Shown piece by piece: positions 60,441-64,000 of a stretch of DNA of 64,000 nucleotides. Origin of the DNA: Coprococcus comes ATCC 27758 (lineage in GTDB: Bacteria > Bacillota > Clostridia > Lachnospirales > Lachnospiraceae). The position numbers were made by a program, and so were the translations under genes. The notes under the pieces were generated by a model. It worked only from the letters and a program-made list of their open reading frames with translations. It searched no databases and was not told the origin of the DNA. Numbering within the stretch: the stretch's first letter is position 1; each line of letters opens with the position of its first letter. The DNA is taken from NCBI RefSeq assembly GCF_025149785.1, contig NZ_CP102277.1, positions 2,418,001 through 2,482,000 of the forward strand. Reading direction: 5' to 3'.

Positions 60441-61298
60441 ATGAAATTCTATCTCATTGATGATGATAAAAATGTACTGCATATATTAAAACGTATTATA
60501 CGGGACCGGGGACTTGGAGAGATTGCCGGAACTGCCGAAAACGGTGTGGATGCACTCACGGATCTTACTCTTATAAATCCAGACATCGTAATTGTTGATC
60601 TTCTGATGCCGGAAATAGACGGAATCACTTTCGTGAAACGCGCCCGCTCTTATGCACCGAATCTTACTTTTATTATGCTTTCCCAGGTTGCATCCAAAGA
60701 TATGATCGCAGATGCCTATTCTGCAGGCATTGAATTTTATATTCATAAGCCGATCAACAGTATCGAAGTAGAATCCATACTCCGGAAGGTCAGTGAATCC
60801 CTGACTGCCCGCCGGACATTGCAGCAGGTACAGACGATTTTCCAGACCCAGCAGAATTTTGTACAGCCACAGGGATTTATAAATGATACAGTTGAAAAAC
60901 CTTATATTATCCGGTTAAAAGGAATTCTCCAAAAGCTTGGCATCACCGGTGAACGTGGCAGCAAGGATATCATTTCCCTTGTCGATTATCTGATCCAACA
61001 TAACCAGAAAGTTGATAATGTCACTTTATGCGAACTTTGCAGCCGGTTCAGCGACAATCCAAAATCCATGGAACAAAGGATCCGTCGGACAGCCAACATG
61101 GGAATGGTCAACCTTGCCAACCTTGGTCTTGAAGATTACGCCAATGACACGTTTACAACCTACTCCAACTCCCTGTATAACTTTGAACAGGTCCGAAGGG
61201 AAATGGATTTCATCCGTGGAAAAAGTGTACGGCACGGCAATGTGAAAATTAAAAATTTCCTGAATGCACTGATTCAGGAATGCACCGAGAGAGCCTGA
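60441..61298 (+). CDS. Response regulator, GlnL (YcbB)-like
   Basis: This is a 285-residue regulator. The receiver domain has DDDK near residue 8, the phosphoacceptor in VIVDLLMPEIDG (about 55) and the Lys of YIHKPINS (about 104). The C-terminal domain of about 150 residues is the YcbB type (KYILRLKGILQKLGI-like segment, SDNPKSMEQRIRRTA), not a classic winged helix. A hairpin overlaps the stop codon. The likely target is the TTTTGT array 135-160 bases downstream, ahead of the PfoR-like gene. Confidence 0.9.
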   Translation: MKFYLIDDDKNVLHILKRIIRDRGLGEIAGTAENGVDALTDLTLINPDIVIVDLLMPEIDGITFVKRARSYAPNLTFIMLSQVASKDMIADAYSAGIEFYIHKPINSIEVESILRKVSESLTARRTLQQVQTIFQTQQNFVQPQGFINDTVEKPYIIRLKGILQKLGITGERGSKDIISLVDYLIQHNQKVDNVTLCELCSRFSDNPKSMEQRIRRTANMGMVNLANLGLEDYANDTFTTYSNSLYNFEQVRREMDFIRGKSVRHGNVKIKNFLNALIQECTERA

Positions 61299-61312
61299 TT
61301 TTCAGGTTCTCT
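61287..61312 (+). terminator. Weak terminator hairpin after the response-regulator gene
   Basis: AGAGAGCCTGA pairs with TCAGGTTCTCT across the stop codon; the following T run is poor (CCTGCTTCTTATTTC), so read-through is likely. Confidence 0.5.
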
Positions 61313-61432
61313 CCTGCTTCTTATTTCATCTCTTTATATATTTTCTCTATAATTCATTATCACTTATAGTTATCGTCATTATATACAATAAATCTATCCC
61401 GTATTTGTAGTTTTTTCCAAAAATAAATTTCA

Positions 61433-61458
61433 TTTTGATACTTTTTGTATCTTTTTGT
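61433..61458 (+). promoter_or_regulatory. Triple TTTTGT-N4 array, putative GlnL-type binding site
   Basis: TTTTGA-N4-TTTTGT-N4-TTTTGT with an exact 10-base period lies 70-95 bases before the PfoR-like gene. Bacillus GlnL (YcbB) is known to bind TTTTGT-N4-TTTTGT ahead of its glutamine-utilisation operon. A GTTATC/GATAAC palindrome follows at 61476-61489. Confidence 0.75.
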
Positions 61459-61526
61459 AACTTCCATTTTATTATGTTATCACGATAACTGATGCGAATA
61501 AGTATAAATTTTAAGGAGGATGTCAT

Positions 61527-62591
61527 ATGTTAACAATCGTAAAAGGTATTGGTTTACTGCTTCTCACTTTAGCCTGTTTCTCTGTATTCAGCCTGAAGTT
61601 TCCAAAAGGATCAGAAGCAATGTCCGGAATGGCTAATGCAGCCGTTGCTTCGTTCCTGGTAGAAGCTGTTCATCATTACATCACAGGTGATTTATTAGGA
61701 ATTGCATTTTTCTCAGAACTCGGAACCGTATCCGGCAGCTTCGGGGGAATCGCTGCAGCTACTTTAGTTCCGATCAGTATGGGATGTAATCCGGTACTTG
61801 CAGTCGTTGCAGGTGTCGCAGTCGGAGGATACGGAATCCTTCCTGGTTTTGTAGCAGGTTATATTGTAGGTTTTGTAGCTCCGTTCCTGGAAAAGAAACT
61901 TCCAGAAGGTCTGAATCTGATCGTTGGTGCTCTTGCAATCGCACCGCTTGCAAGAATTATTGCCATCGCAGTTGATCCGGTCGTTAATTCAACACTGCTC
62001 AACATCGGACGTATGATTTCTGCAGCTGCTGAACAGTCTCCACTTATCATGGGATTCCTGCTCGGTGGTATTATGAAGATGATCTGCACCTCACCACTTA
62101 GTTCTATGGCTCTGACTGCTATGCTCGGACTTGATGGACTTGCAATGGGTATTGCAGCAATTGCATGTGTTGGTGGTTCTTTCACAAATGGTATCATTTT
62201 CGACCGTTTAAAACTTGGCGAGCGCAGTAATGTTATGGCGGTAATGCTTGAACCTCTTACACAGGCCGATATTATTACACAGAATCCGATTCCGATTTAC
62301 GGATCAAACTTCTTTGGTGGCGGACTTGCCGGACTCGCAGCAGCTATGCTCGGCATTATCAATAACGCCCCTGGAACAGCATCTCCGATTCCTGGACTTT
62401 TAGCTCCATTCGGATTTAACCCACCACTTAAGGTTGTAGCTGCAATCGTACTTGCTGCGATCGGCGGATCTTTAGCTGGATTTGTTGGTTCTATCGTGTT
62501 TAAAGGTTTTGCAAAAACACCTGCAGATATCAAAGCATCTGAAAAAGCTACTGAAACAATTGTTCCGGAAGTTGCTATCGCTGCTGAATAA
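61527..62591 (+). CDS. PfoR / PTS EIIC-2-like membrane protein
   Basis: This 354-residue protein has about ten helices and belongs to the PTS_EIIC_2 / PfoR group (COG3641-like). The segments GMANAAVASFLVEAVHHYITGD, given here in part as EAVHHYITGD, and GGGLAGLAAAMLGIINNAPGTA fit. No EIIA or EIIB gene is near, so it is probably not a working PTS. It may transport an amino acid or related compound. The GlnL-like array upstream suggests control by the preceding two-component system. AAGGAGG precedes the ATG. Confidence 0.82.
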   Translation: MLTIVKGIGLLLLTLACFSVFSLKFPKGSEAMSGMANAAVASFLVEAVHHYITGDLLGIAFFSELGTVSGSFGGIAAATLVPISMGCNPVLAVVAGVAVGGYGILPGFVAGYIVGFVAPFLEKKLPEGLNLIVGALAIAPLARIIAIAVDPVVNSTLLNIGRMISAAAEQSPLIMGFLLGGIMKMICTSPLSSMALTAMLGLDGLAMGIAAIACVGGSFTNGIIFDRLKLGERSNVMAVMLEPLTQADIITQNPIPIYGSNFFGGGLAGLAAAMLGIINNAPGTASPIPGLLAPFGFNPPLKVVAAIVLAAIGGSLAGFVGSIVFKGFAKTPADIKASEKATETIVPEVAIAAE

Positions 62592-62639
62592 TCAAAATGA
62601 CTATTTCAAACTGCTTGTTTATATAGCCCTTAAAGAAGA

Positions 62640-62675
62640 AAAAGACTCGAAAACTTTTGTTTCCGGGTCTTTTTC
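62640..62675. terminator. Terminator between the PfoR-like gene and the Lrp gene
   Basis: AAAAAGACTCGAAAAC pairs with GTTTCCGGGTCTTTTT; T runs occur on both strands, so it can serve both convergent genes. Confidence 0.85.
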
Positions 62676-62697
62676 AATTTACGGGAAATTATATTTC

Positions 62698-63162
62698 TCA
62701 CTCCAGTGTTTCTTCTATATCTGCATTGATTCCTCTGTGTTCAACCGAAGTTGAAAATACGATCAGTGTCTTTGTTCTTCCAAATCGCTGCAATTCTCCA
62801 ATAAATTTATCCAGCTCTGTTGTGCTTGGAAACAGTACTTCCAACACCATAGAATATTCTCCGGTCACACAGTTGCATTCGATCACATTTGAACACTTTC
62901 TCACAAACGGATAAAACACATTTTTTTCCTCCGGCGAAACCTCCAGATTGATCAGTGCCTTGATATGATATCCAAGTGCTTCCGGATTCACCTGTGCCTG
63001 ATAACCGAGAATATATCCTTCTTTTTCCATCTTTTCAATCCGCGCTGATACAGCCGGTGTAGACAGATACACCTTCTCTGCAATCTCTTTCAATGGACAT
63101 TTGGCATTTCTCTGTAAAATATTCAAAATTGTACGATCCACTGCATCCAGTTCATGATTTTT
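62698..63162 (-). CDS. Lrp/AsnC-family transcriptional regulator
   Basis: This 154-residue regulator has an N-terminal helix-turn-helix (LDAVDRTILNILQRNAKCPL, STPAVSARIEKMEKEG) and a C-terminal RAM/AsnC ligand domain (ALINLEVSPEE, GEYSMVLEVLFPS). The start at 63162 follows an AGAGGT site. It probably senses an amino acid. Its leader carries a strong intrinsic-terminator hairpin and a dispersed repeat. Confidence 0.92.
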   Translation of the reverse strand, partial: KNHELDAVDRTILNILQRNAKCPLKEIAEKVYLSTPAVSARIEKMEKEGYILGYQAQVNPEALGYHIKALINLEVSPEEKNVFYPFVRKCSNVIECNCVTGEYSMVLEVLFPSTTELDKFIGELQRFGRTKTLIVFSTSVEHRGINADIEETLE

Positions 63163-63198
63163 CATCTGCACTACCTCTTTCTGACATCCCATTTATAC

Positions 63199-63239
63199 TT
63201 TTGACCCCTTTGATACCAGATTGCTACGTGCTTTGCACT
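63199..63239. repeat. Dispersed repeat, inverted right-end copy
   Basis: These 41 bases are the exact reverse complement of 37888-37928 (TTTTGACCCCTTTGATACCA at the left end). The copy lies inside the leader of the Lrp gene, next to the terminator-like hairpin. Confidence 0.85.
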
Positions 63240-63249
63240 CCTGCAAGTC

Positions 63250-63293
63250 AAAAAAAAAGATACTCTCTGCGTTCTTCTCCGCAGTAAAGTACC
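63250..63293 (-). terminator. Intrinsic terminator inside the Lrp leader (possible attenuator)
   Basis: On the minus strand GGTACT..CTGCG pairs with CGCAG..AGTATC and is followed by nine T. It lies 30-75 bases after the predicted Lrp transcription start and about 90 bases before its start codon, so it would cut the Lrp message unless bypassed. Confidence 0.75.
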
Positions 63294-63332
63294 TCTTTGT
63301 ACAAATATTTTCACTCTTTAAATATGTTAAAA

Positions 63333-63361
63333 ATAATAGCATTCCTTTTTCTTCCTGTCAA
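63333..63361 (-). promoter_or_regulatory. Promoter of the Lrp gene
   Basis: TTGACA, 17 bases and TATTAT on the minus strand, divergent from the cold-shock promoter. Confidence 0.8.
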
Positions 63362-63401
63362 TAAAAAGACATTTATTTTTTCCTATTTTTCCTATTTTGA
63401 T

Positions 63402-63430
63402 TTGACATTTGTCCTACCACGTGATATTCT
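63402..63430 (+). promoter_or_regulatory. Promoter of the cold-shock gene
   Basis: TTGACA, 17 bases and TATTCT. Transcription should start near 63437, giving a leader of about 120 bases. Confidence 0.85.
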
Positions 63431-63459
63431 GAAATTGTGTTTTAGATAAGATTTAGATT

Positions 63460-63514
63460 TCACATATTTTTGTAAATCATTAACATCTGTCTGATGACTT
63501 ACAAAAATATGTGA
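63460..63514 (+). promoter_or_regulatory. Perfect 16-bp hairpin in the cold-shock leader
   Basis: TCACATATTTTTGTAA (63460-63475) pairs perfectly with TTACAAAAATATGTGA (63499-63514) and is followed by TTTTTATTTTTATC. It resembles an AT-rich intrinsic terminator or a temperature-sensitive structure. It begins about 23 bases into the transcript. Confidence 0.75.
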
Positions 63515-63559
63515 TTTTTATTTTTATCGGCATCATCAATTTTTTAGGAGGTACTACTA

Positions 63560-63763
63560 ATGAACAAGGGTACAGTTAAGTGGTTCAACGCACAGAAAGG
63601 CTACGGATTCATCACAAACGAAAGCACTGGAGAAGATGTATTCGTACATTTTTCAGGAATCGCGGGAGAAGGATACAAATCTCTTGAAGAAGGACAGAAC
63701 GTTACTTTCGATATCACAGAAGGAAACCGCGGACTTCAGGCTGTTAATGTAACAGTTGCGTAA
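63560..63763 (+). CDS. Cold-shock protein, CspA family
   Basis: This 67-residue single cold-shock domain binds single-stranded RNA and DNA. RNP1 is GYGFIT and RNP2 is [14 protein letters not shown] precedes the ATG by 8 bases. The long structured leader is typical of csp genes that are controlled after transcription. It is a single-gene unit with its own terminator. Confidence 0.97.
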   Translation: MNKGTVKWFNAQKGYGFITNESTGEDVFVHFSGIAGEGYKSLEEGQNVTFDITEGNRGLQAVNVTVA

Positions 63764-63786
63764 TCGCTGCAAAAGATGCTAGAGTA

Positions 63787-63824
63787 AAAAACCCGGCTTG
63801 TGTATTACTCCACAGCCGGGTTTT
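63787..63824. terminator. Bidirectional terminator between csp and the dipeptidase gene
   Basis: AAAACCCGGCT pairs with AGCCGGGTTTT; both strands end in a T run. Confidence 0.9.
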
Positions 63825-63851
63825 CTATGTTATAAATATGCTTTGCCGGAA

Positions 63852-64000
63852 TTACCCAAGCAGTTCTCTATATATTCGCATTACATTCTTACAGAAGATT
63901 TTCTCGATCTCGCTCTCTGTAAATCCATTCTTTTTAAATACATCTTCCAGCTTTGTCATATCTGCAGGGGATGCGATCTCCAGTTCTCCATTCATACCAT
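63852..64000 (-). CDS. C-terminal end of an M19-type (renal) dipeptidase, cut by window edge
   Basis: The last 48 or so codons of a gene read GMNGELEIASPADMTKLE, then a helix with NGFTESEIEKIFCKNVMRIY and the end RELLG. This is the usual tail of membrane-dipeptidase-family (peptidase M19) proteins, where the helix ending GN.LRV is characteristic. The active-site part lies outside the window, so the assignment rests on the tail only. Confidence 0.7.
   Translation of the reverse strand, partial: GMNGELEIASPADMTKLEDVFKKNGFTESEIEKIFCKNVMRIYRELLG

Noticed and set aside
61433-61458. Short tandem repeat or CRISPR-like array
   Set aside because: Three 10-base units are too short for CRISPR; they fit a regulator binding site better. 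No CRISPR array was seen anywhere in the window.
61527-62591. Functional sugar PTS permease
   Set aside because: No EIIA or EIIB domain or gene is present nearby, and the family (PfoR / EIIC-2) includes proteins without a PTS role.

Overview
The window is chromosomal DNA of a low-to-moderate-GC anaerobic Firmicute, most likely a Lachnospiraceae gut bacterium. The evidence is a 16S rRNA gene that reads like the Dorea / Mediterraneibacter / Coprococcus comes group, AGGAGG-type ribosome binding sites, [FeFe]-hydrogenase maturation (hydF), hybrid cluster protein (hcp), the LL-diaminopimelate aminotransferase route (dapL), PurO-type purine synthesis and a stand-alone Pta. The species assignment is inference. 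Most genes are ordinary core genes in short operons. Both ends are cut: an amino-acid ABC ATPase at the left edge and an M19-type dipeptidase at the right edge.

Layout: 0-2.4 kb, polar amino-acid ABC importer with a structured leader. 2.5-4.6 kb, hydF and dapL converge on two very large, related hairpin elements. 4.6-8.6 kb, glnA - ANTAR regulator - dapF - dapL. 8.9-10.7 kb, pta and a TetR regulator. 10.9-17.2 kb, a complete phosphate regulon (pstSCAB, phoU, response regulator, sensor kinase) with a PHO-box-like promoter. 17.3-23 kb, small alarmone synthetase, glucosaminidase, a cysK remnant, a GH42 beta-galactosidase and purC. 23.4-31.9 kb, thrE, orphan citC-citX, a HEPN/MNT pair, a YtrA-type ABC exporter operon and a DHH phosphoesterase. 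32.1-37.6 kb, an rRNA operon in the order 16S-5S-23S driven by three tandem promoters. 38-48.7 kb, radA, gntR-clpC, hcp, glmM, trpS, mscL and a metal-efflux-like permease. 49-55.7 kb, a Zn/Cd P-type ATPase with a separate HMA-domain protein, TetR, radical SAM, a complete IS110-family element and an MntP-like gene. 56-64 kb, purO plus AICAR formyltransferase, azlCD, a GlnK/GlnL-like two-component system next to a PfoR/EIIC-like membrane protein, an Lrp regulator and a cold-shock gene.

Recurring themes are nitrogen and amino-acid sensing (ABC importer, glnA/ANTAR, thrE, azlCD, GlnKL-like, Lrp), phosphate and (p)ppGpp stress, metal export, and purine synthesis. The best candidates for something undescribed are the two giant hairpins at 3839-4130 and 4308-4575. 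They share a branched core with compensatory base changes but have unrelated, fully self-complementary outer arms, and each sits directly at the 3' end of a convergent gene. Other notable points are a dispersed multi-hairpin repeat family, an IS110 left end that folds like a bridge RNA, and a triple TTTTGT array that matches the binding site I recall for the Bacillus GlnL regulator.
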